NCBI GenBank assembly: GCA_001598975.1
Contig: BBXU01002758.1
Coordinates: 27,132-91,131, forward strand
DNA length: 64,000 nucleotides
Source: Parachlorella kessleri
Lineage: Eukaryota; Chlorophyta; Trebouxiophyceae; Chlorellales; Chlorellaceae
Reading direction: 5' to 3'
The notes under the pieces were generated by a model. The model had not been told where the DNA came from. It saw only the letters and a list, made by a program, of their open reading frames with translations, and made no database searches. Position numbers and translations under genes: made by a program. Positions within the stretch are counted from its first letter, which is position 1. Each line of letters starts with the position of its first letter. Of this stretch, positions 34,541 through 46,327 are shown in pieces.

Positions 34541-34869
34541 AGTAATTCTCTCCCCAAGATAAGCTAAGGCCACTGGAAATGGTATGCTGGTAAGCACGCA
34601 GCTCATCCTGAGGGCATGAGATGACAGTTGGCAGCTCTTTCTACTATCATGTGTCCTCAAACAGATAAACATTGGTACCCATTCCTAACTCTGCCTGCTG
34701 ATTGACGCAGCTGGCACCCGCCACACTGCTGCCTAACTCCTTCCTGTCACGTGCATCTCCATAACAAACACTGGTCGAGCAGCCGCACTGTTTGCTGGAC
34801 CAAGGGTGCACACTATCAGAGGTCACAAAAGGCATGAAAGGATAACTGCATCCAGCCCTGTTTGTCTAG

Positions 34870-34979
34870 TTCCCATAACAGAACTCAGGCAAGACTCGGG
34901 CGCACTCTGCATCCTGTCCTGTACGCACAGCTTAACTCTCACACCCTGTTCGCACTACCTGCCACCCATGCTTATAACT
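34870..34979 (-). repeat. Dispersed repeat, long form, right partner (3'-flank of CCDC47)
   Basis: Plus strand: CAGAACTCAGGCAAGACTCG, then CTCTGCATCCTGTCCTGTAC and CCCTGTTCGCACTACCTGCC. It is the reverse complement of the copy at 34437–34540 over about 100 bp with mismatches. It starts about 370 bp after the CCDC47 stop, in sense orientation with that gene. A partial further copy, with GCATCCAGCCCTGTTTGTCT, lies at 34848–34870. Confidence 0.7.
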
Positions 34980-35350
34980 ATATATCCGCATTGCCTGCTG
35001 CCTTTACCAAATACGTACCCTCCATGCCAGTTAGTCAGTTCAAAGGTACTTGTCCTCCGTTCGCATTAGTCGCCAGTCACAAAGACAGAGCAGACAAGGG
35101 CAGCACAAGCATAGCACAAAGGATGCCTCCTAAGCTCCAATCGCACTTGATGCCACCCCTTATAAGAGCACCAAGGATGCAACCCGACCTTGAAGGAGGC
35201 TCCACCTCAACGGGACCGAAGGCTCACCCCTGGCTGGCACCGGTCCTCTGCCTCGACGCAGCTGCCTTGCTACCGGGAAACCATCAAGCGCTCAGCAGCA
35301 GAGCCCCTCCAGCACCATTGGCCCGCCGCCAGGCACTGCTCGCTGCCCTA

Positions 35351-38300
35351 CTACATGGTCTTTACCCGGAACTGGCTCTTGAACTGCTTCATGCGCTTCT
35401 TCTCCTCGTACCGCGCGCGCTGCTCGGGAGTCATGCGCTTTAGCCTCTCCTGCAGCAGTGCAAGCACAGCAGGCTCAAGAAGAATAAAAAAGACTCAGCA
35501 GGCTCAAGAAGACTCGGGCGCAATCTGCATCCAGTCCTGTTCGTACAGCTCAACGATCACTCCCTGTTCGCACTACCCCTGCCACCGTACTAACAGCAGG
35601 TGGTAAACCCTGCTCTGCGGACCGCACACTGCAGAACCTGCAACCACCAATAAATGGATGGCCACTCCATCGCTCAGGAATCTAGAAATAGCCATTGCAC
35701 GCCCAACAACCCTGTCTGAGCCCTCTGAGCCCTCACAAAGAGAACAAATTAAATCCCCGACAGTCGCATGGCATCGTTTTGTGAAGTCTTCTAGGCTCCT
35801 CCGCCCGCTGCTGCCTCTCCTCGCCCCCCTCCCCTGCTCTCGGCCCCACCCGCGGGCTCCCCAACCATAACCCCACACACATGCAGTTTCTCCGGCCTCA
35901 CTTACTCAAGCTAGTTTTTCGACTCCGGCCGCTCCACCCCTCCAGCGCTGCGTCTCGTCCACCCCTCCCTCCCTCCCTCTGCCCTCGTTGCTCGCTTACA
36001 TCCCCCACCCACACCACCCACCGCCACTAACACCCCCCCCCCCCACCACGCCCCCCACTTTTTCACACACACAACCACCACCACCACCACACAAACGTAC
36101 GGCGCCCACGCATGTGCCCTCCTCCTCACCTTCTCCTCCTCAAACTTCTTCTTGCGCCGCTCCTCCGCCCGCCGCTGCTTCTCCTCCTCCTCTTCCCGGC
36201 TCTCGTCGCTCTTGGCCTTCTTCTCGGCACGGGCCCTTGCCTCAACCGCACGCCTCGTCTGCTCTGCAGGGGTGTGTCAGGAGGGTTGCATAGTAGGTAT
36301 GGGGGCTTTGCTGTCAACGAGGCAAAAGAGTGGCACATGGGGGCAATTGAACAGCAGGCAGCAAAGCGACAACAGAGCTACACAACAAGGCAGCGGCAGT
36401 TGCGAACAGGTAAGACATCCCCCTCTGCCGACTGCCAGCGTGTTCCTACTGACTTGTTGACGGGGTTTGCACATGGGGGCGTGGCCACGCTTGCAGTCGG
36501 CAATCAAGACAAAGACAGTGCTTTACCTGGCGAGAGCTTGTACGTGCCTACTAGGTCTATGAGTACTGTTGCCGCTGTGAAGAAGCGTTGCACCGCGTCA
36601 GCATCCACAACCGCCGGCAAGTAGAAGGACAGCCTGATCACCTGCAGTGATGCAACATGGGCAGCTGTACGCGGTCAGGGACGAGATCTCCTGAGAAAAG
36701 CAGTGCACCATCTCGAAGTGCGAGACCCCGGTGCCAACACGGATGACACAAGCATCCAGGCAGAACTGGTGCCTTGGATGCCATGCTCTCACACCTGTAC
36801 ATAGCAAGGTTATGGTCCAAAGGACAGGCAGACGCAGCAGAGGCAGCCTCCGACACGTGCATGCCTACATAGCTCACGTAGCCCTAGCATGCCGGCTCCC
36901 CAGTCCCCCGTGTCCGCTACTTGGAGGAACTGCACCCCTCCACATCTGCCCCCCTGGGTCAGACGATTATGGAGCAAACCCAGCAAATCTTGCCTGCTTG
37001 TGGGGCCCACAGGCGGAGGGGAAGTCCGAGGTGACGTGCAGCGACCGGAACAGCGGCTGGACGGCCGCCCAGGCCGCCTGGCCAAACAGCAGGTCCACGA
37101 GCGGCGGCGCGAGCAGGTCATAGAAGATACTAGAATGCTCCGCCAGCACCGACACCCCCTTCTGGGGCCACGCCGGCAGCCGGGCCCTGTCCACTTCCAT
37201 CCGCTTGGTGTGGGCCTGCGGCAGGGCGGGGTGACAGAGCGTGTACGCGTCATGTGCACATGATGAAAGATGCCGCTGGCAGCTGGCAGTGCCTCGCCAG
37301 CACTGCCAGCCCCTTCAAGGGCGAGGGTGCTAGCCTGGCTTGGTTGACCCCGGCTTCCATGCACTTGGTGTTGGCATCCAAACCCAAACAATCCGCCCAG
37401 CCACACAAATAGCCATTACTCAAAACCGCACTAGCTCGTGGCCTTCTGCCGCCAGCACGGCAATTGGCTGGTAGCAAGTGCAAGCACGGTTATAGCCAGC
37501 CTGTGCTCTGCACCGTGCCCAGCCACACTGCATTGCCACAGTAGCCCCACAGGTGAGGCCAACCGAGTAGTTGAGCCCAGCCTGCAGCGGCACTCCATAA
37601 CCACCTACTGCCCCGCGGTGTGCACTTGCCTCTATGTCATCCATGTGCTTGACCAGCTGCCGGGCGACGCTGGGTGCGGCAATGGCTAGCACGATGGGCG
37701 GCATGCTGCCCTCGTTCACGGCAATCTCAATGTCCATCACATCTCGGCTGCCCGCAAAGAAGTCTAGGGAAAGGCCCAGGAGGTCCTGGCGCTTCTTCAG
37801 GATGAAAGTGGCCAACAAGCTCTGCAGCATGAAGTGTGCATATGGGTACGTCTGTATGTGGTGCCATCCCAAACTGCGCAGGGTTCGATGCCCATAACCA
37901 AGGGGGCCTCCCTGGATCGACCATAGTACCCATAGATGTGCCAGCACAAGAGTCCCAGGGCTTATCCTGGTGCCCAGGCATCTGAAACCGTGCCCGCATC
38001 TGGAAGCCGGGTATCACAAGGAAAGGAACTCAAGGCAAGAACAGGCAACGTCCCATTGCGGCTAAATCACCACGGGTGTGCGGCACAGGCCATTGCGGGG
38101 GTACCCTGCCAAGCATGGCAAGCCTGACCACACCTGGCAGTAGCGGCGGCCGCTCGCCCACAGCTTGAATTCGTGCATGCTCTCCTTGAGTAGCACCTCA
38201 CCGGCGTTGGTGTCGCCGGGGCCTAACAAGCTAAAGTTGCGGTCCAGCACACCGCCAGACTTGACTATCTGCACAGGGCATATCGCAGTAACTTGTGGAA

Positions 38301-38835
38301 GAGCCTGAGTAAGCTTCAGTGCTCGAGTAAGAGCCAGGCAAATGTTTGCAGGGTCAAAGACAGAGCAGGGGTGTTGGGTGGAGGGAGCTTGGGCAGCTGG
38401 GTTAAGCACGATACCAGTGGACAGTGCTGGGCGAAAGGTAGAACGAGTACTGCAATAGGATGCAAAGAGCGCGACATAAAGCACATAGATAGGCAGAGAC
38501 TCAACAGATGTATGTGCCGTTGGCAAATGCAAACTCCAAGCAACCCATGCCAGGTGTCGCACCTCTGCAGTCCAGGCGATGGCCAAGCGCTCGTTCACCG
38601 CCCTGCCATAAACGATGTTCGCCACATAGACGGCCATGAGGACAAGGACGGCAACCTCCCGATAATAGTTATCCAGCTTCTGCAGCCTGACGAAGAACTG
38701 GCCAGGCCTCGCCGCCCCTGCTGTCTTGTCGGCAGCACCAGCAACATCGTCTGCCTCCGCGCCGACCCTGCTAGTGCAGACGCTCACTGCCAGGCAAACT
38801 GCCAGCAGGACGCACGTCTTGCGCAGCGTCTTCAT
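35351..38835 (-). CDS. CCDC47: CCDC47 (calumin/PAT-complex) homologue, ER membrane
   Basis: CCDC47 is an ER membrane protein; with Asterix it forms the PAT chaperone complex for multi-pass membrane proteins at the translocon. Exon 1 (38835 downwards) begins with a signal peptide (KTCVLLAVCLAVSVCTSRVG), then NYYREVAVLVLMAVYVANIV, a membrane segment, and NERLAIAWTAE. Later exons: GGVLDRNFSLLGPGDTNAGE, HEFKLWASGRRYC, LLATFILKKRQDLLGLSLDF, VMDIEIAVNEGSMPPIVLAI, EHSSIFYDLL, FRSLHVTSDFPS, and FFTAATVLIDLVGTYKLSP. The C-terminus is a Lys/Glu-rich coiled coil (EARARAEKKAKSDESREEEE; KRMTPEQRARYEEKKRMKQF) ending near RVKTM at 35351. This order and the basic tail match the family at normal length. The last intron (about 35454–36129) holds C-rich simple repeats and a copy of the ~70-bp repeat. 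Confidence 0.85.
35519..35592 (-). repeat. Dispersed ~70-bp repeat in the last CCDC47 intron
   Basis: Plus strand: CAATCTGCATCCAGTCCTGT, then CTCCCTGTTCGCACTACC and CCTGCCACC. Same family as at 21168 and 34902, in the same strand sense as its host gene. Confidence 0.7.
35940..36095. repeat. C-rich/CCA-rich simple-sequence tract
   Basis: Runs such as CCTCCCTCCCTCCC, CACCCCCCCCCCCCCACC and CAACCACCACCACCACCAC. All within a CCDC47 intron. On the transcribed strand this is G-rich and could form quadruplexes. Confidence 0.7.
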
Positions 38836-39737
38836 GATGACTGTGGGCTGGGGATGAGGAGAGCGGCAGAAGGTCAGCAGTCTGCCATCGGAGCCCTAGC
38901 CTTATCAATTTGCAATACCTGGCTAGGCAGTCCTACCTCCTCTGCTAGGCCCGGTGCGTGCAGTATCGTGCAAGATGCCTTTTTCCCGCACAGGCAGTGT
39001 GCATGGCCATACAGCATGGTGCTGCTGGCATCGATAGTACTTCAACAGCATGTCATCATGCATGGTGTAAGTTACTTGCTGGATACTTGTCAATGCCACT
39101 GCTAGCTGGACTCCTCGTATGACTGCTCCTGGTTGCAAGCATCCAAAAGCGGGCTCCCCCCCAGACACAGTGCACCCAACCCGACGAGCATATGCATGGA
39201 GGCCGCATCACCCTGCTGCCACCTGCAGTTACCTTTAGAACAGCCAGCTCAGGCACAGCAAGAGATCCCCTTTGCCGCAGTCACCCATACGGCCCATACT
39301 TACTGCGACGACCATCCTTCTAGTCTTTCTTGGCACCTGTTTGCTGTTGCTGCTGTTGGAAACGAACAATGAGCACCCACAACCTATATCAAACGGCTTA
39401 CGCCCTGACTCAAGTGCATCGTGACTGCGCCAAGACCATAGAAATCATCTAGATATGTAGAGTAGTTTGAGCACGAAGCACAACGTACGAACCTTGGTTC
39501 AAATACAGACCTACTGCAGGGACGCCCAAGGAAAGCAACCACCTTTGGACCGCACATGCAGTAACAGATGGATTTTCCTAAACTAGTCATAGGCCAGAGC
39601 TGATGACTCAGTCAAACCTGCAAGCTGCGCCACCCCAACCACCCGCCTCCCCACAATCCACAGCTCATGTGCAGCCCCTGCAACCCGTCTGGCCAGCATC
39701 TGGCCAGCTGGCGGCCCTTCCAACCATCAGGGCCACC
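38836..39737. other. Intergenic region, CCDC47 promoter and MCAT 3' flank
   Basis: About 900 bp between two minus-strand genes. It should contain the CCDC47 promoter and the 3' UTR of the MCAT gene. No repeat or coding exon was recognised. Confidence 0.45.
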
Positions 39738-42700
39738 TCAAGCCGCCATGTTTTTGAATGCACCCCAGACGGAGTTGTCGATCCTCTTCACCATCGCCTT
39801 GATCTGCTGGCCGGGGCCAAGCTCAAACAACTCCTTCTTGCCTGCAGCAGTGCCGAAAGACGAACCCGCTGGGTGCAATCTCACACATACTGGTGGTATG
39901 CCAGAAGCAGGTAGGTAGGGAGCTTCCTCAGGCTGTGGGCAGTCTAGTGAACCATGCTTGACTAGCAGACAACCACAAGGTTGGTTGACCTTGTACTACC
40001 ATATCGTTACCAAGACCTGCCACCTAAGCTTATGGCATTTTGTGAGGGTGGACTTCTGCACCATGGGCCTTGACCGCAAAAGTCAGCCCACAAGTAGCCA
40101 CACCGCAGCTATTTTTGCTTCCAGATCCCACCCACCTGCCCCAACGAGCTTCTTGATGGTCGCCTCCCACTGCACCGGCTCCACCAGCTGGCGAGGCAGC
40201 ATGGCCTGCAGGGCATGGCACAGCACAGCAGCGCTCAGCGCAGCAGGCAAGGCAGCTGGGTAGAGCCCACCTCTTTACCAACCCCACGGCAGTCCCTCAA
40301 ATGACAATAAGACAAGTAGTTCAGCAGCAACAGGTGCGGCTCCGCCAGCGGCAGCAGCACAAAATACGATAGCAGCCTTCCCTGAAGAGCTGCCCCAGGG
40401 TTTAAAACCGGGCCGTTCCAGCTAGCTGGACCCAGCTGCCATGGCAGGCACCCACACTGTGCACCACCAGCCCCTTGCCTGGATGTCGTCAGCGGTGGTG
40501 AAGGGCTCTGCGGTCACGTTGGAGTAGACGGGGATACGAGGGTCCCTGATGGTCACACTGGACAGCACCTGCGCTCATGGGGGGGCGCAGACAACGGGCA
40601 TGTCTGGTGGCAGGCTGCGAGGCGAGATACCAGTTGCTCTCAAACTGGGTGAGAACCTGCTTGTGACCTGCCTGGACAGTCACACTGACTCCTTGTATAT
40701 AGTGCTAGAGGTCCTTAATAGCCATGCTGGGCACAGCCTAGACATCATGAGGAGTTTATCACAAGTACAAGTCGGACCATCACATCTGGACTGCTTTCGC
40801 CGCCCGCTAAAGGCATGTGGAGGGAGGACGATGCGGGGCACCTGGCGGCTGGAAAAGCCCTGACTGGCAGCCAAGGCGTCACTCCGTGGCACCTTCCACC
40901 CACCCACCCAACCCACCTCTCACTGTCATGCACCAAACTCCACGCCATGGTCATAAGCGTCCCTGGCTAACCGACTGAGCGGGCTGTTGGAGTCTTGACC
41001 GCCCCTTGGCTCATGTCGAGGCCCTGGACCACCCCTGGAGTCCTCATGTCAACTCACAAAGTAGCGTCCCAAGCACCCGGCGACGCCCACCCATGCACCC
41101 ATCCCCAAACATGCGGTGCTGCCAGCAGCAGCCCACCCCGGCTCTGGCTGCTTACCTCCGTCAGGGCGTCCCTGGCGGGCTGCATGAGGGGAGTGTGGAA
41201 GGCGCCGCTGACCGCGACCGGCACCGCCTTGAGCGCGCCGCGGGCGGTGGCCAGGCGCTGGGCCTCCTCCAGGGCGTCCTTGTGGCCCGAGATGACGCGG
41301 CCCTGGGGGAAGAGGAAGTTGGCCAGCTGGCAGACGGCCTCAGGCATCTTGGCGCGCACCTGCGGGGCAGCCAGGGCAGGGCAGGGCAGAAGGGTTGCCA
41401 GGCAAGGCAGTGAGGGGGCGGGGAGGGGAGGCGCCCAAGAAACCAGGGTTGCTTGGCTCGCGCCTGGACTGGAGCATCATGAAGGGGTATCCAGAACAGG
41501 AAAATAGAGGCCATTGTCAACTGCACAAGACGCTCACCTTTTAGCCCTGGCAGGGGACGCAACCAACACCAACATACCAACCTTTCCAGCCACCACCTCC
41601 ATGCCGGTGGCCCTCCCAGGCCTGCATCTTACTTGCCCACCACTGGTGGCACACGCAGCATGCAGTGCCCTGGCAGATACCTACCTCCTTGCAGAGGGTC
41701 TCCAGATCTGCGTGACTGAGCGCACGATTAAATGATGCGTCCAACCATGACACATCTTGTTTTACTTCTTTGACCCACCCACTGCCTTTCAGATGGCCTC
41801 CAGGTCTGCGTCGTTCAGGCCGACCAGTAGTGGTACATAAACCATGACTACTACAATGACAAATCGCTGTCCCGCCCACCTCCTTGCAGATGGCCTCCAG
41901 GTCAGCATCATTCAGACCGACCACCGACAGCATGCCATGCGGGCGGCCCATGCCCGCGGCCGCAGCCATGCTCTCCGCACGGACCTTCACCACCTGCGAC
42001 ACGCCGGTGCAGCGCAGGCAGCTTGGCCCAAGTAGGCCCCGACTGGCACAGAAAGCCGCCCCATGGAAGGGTTGCTAAAGGGGCAGAGTGGCCGCGGCAA
42101 GTGCACTCCATTCACAGTTTATGAGCGGTACCCTGGCACGCATACAGCCGCCCAGTCGAAAGAGAGCGCTACGCCTCACCTTGAGCCCATCCTCGAAGCT
42201 GATGGCTCCTGCGAACACCAGCGCGGTGTACTCCCCCAGCGACAGCCCCGCGGTGGCGCTGCAGCTCTCCACGGCGCCGGGGTTCTGGGCGCGCAGGCGC
42301 TCCACCGCGGCCAGGCCGGCCACGAACAGAGCAGGCTGCAGGGGAGGGGCGGGCAGGCTAAACAAGTTAGGTTGTGAAGCGGCAGACAAAACAAACACAC
42401 CGGAGACTTGCAGCAGCAGGCCAAAACAAATGGGATATATACCGGGGTAGGCAGCCAAGCACAGGAGGAGACGCAGCCACTTGCATGGGCATCTACACAA
42501 AACAGGCCCACGACACCAATCAAATGCCGAAGCACGACCAGCTCCCGCCGAGCAGGCACGCTGTCCTAGGTGCCTAGTGCCGCTCCAGGTGTAGCCCCAG
42601 TGCGTGTTTCTAGCTGGGTGTACCTGTGAGTAGACGGTGTTGTCGAGCTTCTCCTTGGGCCCCTCCTGGCACACCTCCAGCAGGTCGTACCCCAAGATGG

Positions 42701-43102
42701 CCTTGGCCTTCTCCAGCATGTTGGCTACCGCGGGCAGGTCCTTGGACTCCTGTAAGAAGGGAACGGCACAAAGAAAAGGCATGGTTGGCTCAGCGACACC
42801 TCGCGATCCCTGCCGTCCCCAGCAATGACAAAAACAGGAAACGAGACGGCGATAAACGCAGGAAGGCAGTATACAGAAAACCCTCTGCCGCCCGCCCGGC
42901 CGCCCTTCCGACATACCCACCTTCAGCATGCCGACGGCCTGAGAGCCCTGGCCCGGGAACAGGAAGGCAACGGGCGTGGCGGGCACAGCAGGCTTGGCGG
43001 GCGCAGCGCCCTCGCCGGCCGCCGCGGCCGCCGCCTTGGCCTTGCGCCGCTCCTCCTTGGCCGCCTTCCTCTCCTCCTCCACACGCTTCCTCCAGGCCAC
43101 CT
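39738..43102 (-). CDS. MCAT: Malonyl-CoA:ACP transacylase (FabD/MCAT), probable C-terminal part of an ankyrin–MCAT gene
   Basis: Transfers malonyl from CoA to acyl carrier protein for plastid fatty acid synthesis. Exon 43102–42921 has a Lys/Glu/Ala-rich stretch and then PVAFLFPGQGSQAVGM. Then come LPAVANMLEKAKAILGYDLL, the active-site exon TAGLSLGEYTALVFAGAISF (catalytic Ser), ESMAAAAGMGRPHGMLSVVG, QLANFLFPQGRVISGHKDAL with PVAVSGAFHTPLM (catalytic His), VTIRDPRIPVYSNVTAEPF, AMLPRQLVEPVQWEATIKKL and ELGPGQQIKAMVKRI, ending at 39738. Domain complete. The intron near 40490 uses a GC donor (ATCCAG|GCAAGG). No transit peptide precedes the domain: the first exon has a good acceptor (CCCTTGCAG) at 43103 and continues in frame from the ankyrin exon ending at 43372. 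An alternative start at 43145 or 43118 would make a separate MCAT without transit peptide. Confidence 0.88.
41690..41930 (-). repeat. Three tandem copies of an exon 3' end with its donor site
   Basis: The end of an MCAT exon (GLNDADLEAICKE plus donor GTGGGC, near 41878–41925) is repeated in the following intron near 41790–41835 (GLNDADLEAI then a stop) and near 41688–41730 (ALSHADLETLCKE plus donor GTAGGT). Spacing is close to 95–100 bp. Only the first is joined to a complete exon. Confidence 0.7.
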
Positions 43103-43371
43103 CTGCAAGGGACACCATGGGTTGAGAAGCACATGAGTCACCCATGAGTCATCGTGCTCGGGCCACCTCGACATGCTCCTCCTCCTCCTATTCCTCGCCC
43201 GGCTGCTGTGTCGCAACCTCCATGCCACCAGTGCAGCAGGTGCAAGTTGCCGCCGGCCTGGCCTTGTGCTGCAAGGCAGCCACCTGGCCGCATGCCTGAT
43301 AGGCCCCCCACCCCCTCTTATAACACTCTTATAACAACCACAGCCACGTCACCTGGAAGAGCTGGTCTCAC

Positions 43372-45210
43372 CTGGGTAGGGGTGCTTGTAGTCGATGGCC
43401 CAGGCCTTGATCCTGTCCAGCCCGTAGTCATACAGCGCCCACCAGCACCCAACATCCGGGTGCGGCTGCCGCATCTGCATGCACCGTCGCAGCGATGCAG
43501 TGGCAAGGCATGATAGAGCGCCTCTGGAGTTGCCATGCAGGGGCTGGCTGGCTGTGAGCAAGGGGTTCTCATTGCCAGGCTATACAGGCAAGGGGCTGCT
43601 ACCCAGTATGCCTCCTGACGAAGAGCACATACAGCGGTAAACACAAGCAATATCACCCCTCGTATCTCGGACTTGCCCCCCCCCCCAACACTTCAAAGGC
43701 CCCAATCTTGGGAACGCCGCTTTACATCTCATCTCATGCCGGCGGTTTGGCTATCACTAACCCGGACACCCACTACACATCCCTGCTGGTCCCCTATCCT
43801 CTAATGGCAGCAGCACCAGCACCCTGTTCTGCCAGCGGACAGCATGAGATAGGTGAGGCTCTGTCACCCCTAAATCTACACCCAAATCCAGTCCAAATGC
43901 CTGGCAAACTTACCTCTCACATGCGCTCACCGATATCTTCCTCTCTCAGAGCCAGCAGCTTGGCCCCAACCCCCTCCCCTTCCCCCCATGCCCCCTGCAG
44001 CCCAGCCACCACCCCAGCCTGCCCACATCCGCACCTTGGGCACGCCAGCGTACTTCTCCTCCAGCGCCAGCAGCTTGGCCCGCACCGCGTCATCGTCCGT
44101 GGCCACCTCCACCGGCAGATGCTTGCCGGGGTTGAGGTACGGGTCGTAGTTGTCCGTGCGGATACTAGGGTCAGCGCCACGGGACTGCATCCGGGGCCAA
44201 TGTGTTAGTGTCAAATAGCAGTATCTAGGTAGGGTTAGGCGACAAGGAACAGCATGTACGGGTCTACATTTCAGCACTAGCTGCGCACCTTGTTACAGCG
44301 AATTACAAAGTGCCAAGAAGGCAGCTGGAACCTGGGGAAAGGAGCGCCCCCCAAACCGGACCGCACCAAACACCTCCGCACCCCTCAGCACTGCCACCCA
44401 CCAGCTGTTACCCATAGAGCCCACCAGCTGTTACCCCGTATACTCCTGAGAGACATTCCACCAGGCATTCATTCACCCAGGCACCCTGCTATGTTCCCCC
44501 CTCCCCACTCTCAGCCCTTGAAGTCGAACTCGTCATTCCTCATGGGGACCCACGCTTTGGTGACATACCACCAGATAGAATGGCATCCACTTCCACAGCA
44601 GACCCTGCTTAACCACCTGGAACCTCGCCTGCAGGGCCACCCACCAGCAGGTACTCATACAGCTCAAGGTAGCCGTCGTAGTGCGCCAGGTGGGCTGCCC
44701 TGTGGAGGGGGGTCCAGCCGCGGTCGTCCCTCTGGTTGATCTCTGCGCCGTTGTTCAGCAGGTGGTGCATCTGCAGAGAGCAGGGAGCGTCCTATATGCA
44801 GGGCCCGCTGCTCAGCCTTGCAAGATCTTGCCCGAGTTGCTGCCAGGCAGCAGCGGTCAGGTCACAGCGCACGTTGTACAGCAAGCCCCCCATACCATGT
44901 CCAGCTGCTTGTAGGTGGTGGCGAAGTGGATGGGCGCCCCAGCGCCGTTGTCCTGTGTGATGTAGTAGGGGTCGGTTGTCATGATATTGTTCAGTGCCTC
45001 AGGGTCGCCCAGGCGCACAGCGCTGTAGAAGGCGATGGGAGGGTTCTTGGGGTTGGGAGGGTACCTGCGAAGGCCAGGCAGCTGGCATCAAGACTCCATA
45101 GCGTTGCTAGACCTCTTAGCTTGGAAAGCTTCAGCTAAAGGAGTACTGCTCGGTGGAGTTCAGCCATCATTGAAGACCCACCTCCCGCAGGCAGTCATGT
45201 CCCTCGGCAT
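43372..45210 (-). CDS. Ankyrin-repeat exons, probable N-terminal part of the ankyrin–MCAT gene
   Basis: Ankyrin repeats are protein-binding modules. From the small first exon (ATG at 45210, [10 protein letters not shown]), the frame passes to [79 protein letters not shown] and [18 protein letters not shown], giving about three repeats. The last exon, to 43372, reads [20 protein letters not shown] then AIDYKHPYP. Its donor (CCCAG|GTGAGA) leaves phase 1, which matches the acceptor at 43103 to give HPYP-E-VAWRKRVEEERK, the start of the MCAT exon. If not spliced there, the frame stops at 43349 after a few residues. An alternative upstream exon, 45916–45614, basic and Ser/Arg-rich, could also join in phase and would provide a plastid-targeting sequence. 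I know no characterised protein of exactly this kind. Confidence 0.65.
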
Positions 45211-46327
45211 TTTGCTCTTTTTAAACTTGTACGGTAGCACTGACTGCTGATGCTAACGCAACTATTGGCGGAATGGCTGGACCCCGCACGAGACGGATCG
45301 TCAAGCGTCAAATGTCGGTTCTAGCGCAGCACACCCAGCACCACGGCGCCAATGTACTGATGGAGCCATGGATGGAGCTGCAGCTGTACGGCAATTTTCC
45401 CCCATGTGGGCCCAGCGCATTTTTGGGCTAGAAGCCCCAAATCACGAAACCGGCAGAAACTTGTTGGTCTAGGGGCCACGGTGCTTGTTAGTGCACCTAT
45501 TGTTGGTTTAAAGAGTCTGGAGTCGGTAGATGCACTGCCGATTGGCTGCAAACCACCCATATGAGCCTCATCCTGCCCAATCTCCATTGTCTACTTTTAG
45601 GCAGGTTACTGCGTTAACCCCGCAAGCTCCCCTGCAACCTTTCGTTTCTAGGTACAAAGGAACTTTTGCTCGTTTTGTTGCGCTTCGCGTGTAGGCTTCC
45701 CCAGAGTTTCCGACAAACATGATCGCAGACATGCCAAGATCTTAAGTTATTCAGCGCTATACGGCAAGCCCGACGAGCAAAAGTTTCTTTAAGGTGTGTT
45801 GGGGTATCCGATACCCGTACTGCACTGCGAAATTGAGTGTACAGCCCAAAAGTTGACAATTGGCTTGGGGGTCTTTCCTGGCGCCTGCAGCACTGGTACC
45901 GCCCCAGGGACCTCACAACGGCTCAAACACATTCTCCCCAAGTTTTTACTCAAGTTTGGCCGAAGACAAGCCTCAGTATCTGGCCTTCTGCAGGTTGAGG
46001 ACTTTTCCCGCCGAATATGTAAAAATGCGGGGGCGCCCGCCCAATAAACTGCCGTAAGCTGCTAGCTGCTAGCTGCTACAACTGGTGAACTAGTGGGTCA
46101 TAAGGGTACTGGGGTTCCCAGTTGCTCCTTTCAGTGCAGATGTGCAGCGGTCCTGATCGCACAAAGTCACTGGTCTTCTTTTGTTGTCTCCTTCTTCTAT
46201 TTTAGTTTTCTTGAGAGTCGTCTCCTCCTTCGCTTTGTTCTTCCTTCAGCCTGGGGTTCCATAAGGCCATAGCTTAGCTTGTCAGTCTGGAACTGTGTCG
46301 TGGTGGCATATAAGCGAGAAAAAAACC
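45211..46327. other. Divergent intergenic region (ankyrin–MCAT / third F-box gene)
   Basis: It holds both promoters. The minus-strand ORF 45916–45614 (Arg/Ser-rich, starts MRSLGRYQCC) could be an upstream transit-peptide exon. A short AGCTGCT repeat lies near 46057–46077. Otherwise I see nothing recognisable. Confidence 0.4.

Larger units (their letters stand above)
33380..35350. other. Gene-free region with mobile-element relics
   Basis: It lies between the CRD1 start and the CCDC47 stop. It contains the CRD1 promoter (first ~300 bp), copia reverse-transcriptase fragments in inverted order (33691–34207) and several copies of the ~70-bp repeat in both orientations. No intact gene is visible. 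Confidence 0.6.

Noticed and set aside
35940..36095. Repeated CCACC units considered as a telomere-like or centromeric repeat
   Set aside because: Units are irregular (CCT, CAC, CCA mixtures), short, and inside a CCDC47 intron. The plant/algal telomere unit TTTAGGG or TTTTAGGG is absent.
38293..39105. Plus-strand 270-codon ORF
   Set aside because: Antisense to the CCDC47 first exon and its promoter; no domain, and poor amino-acid composition for a real protein.
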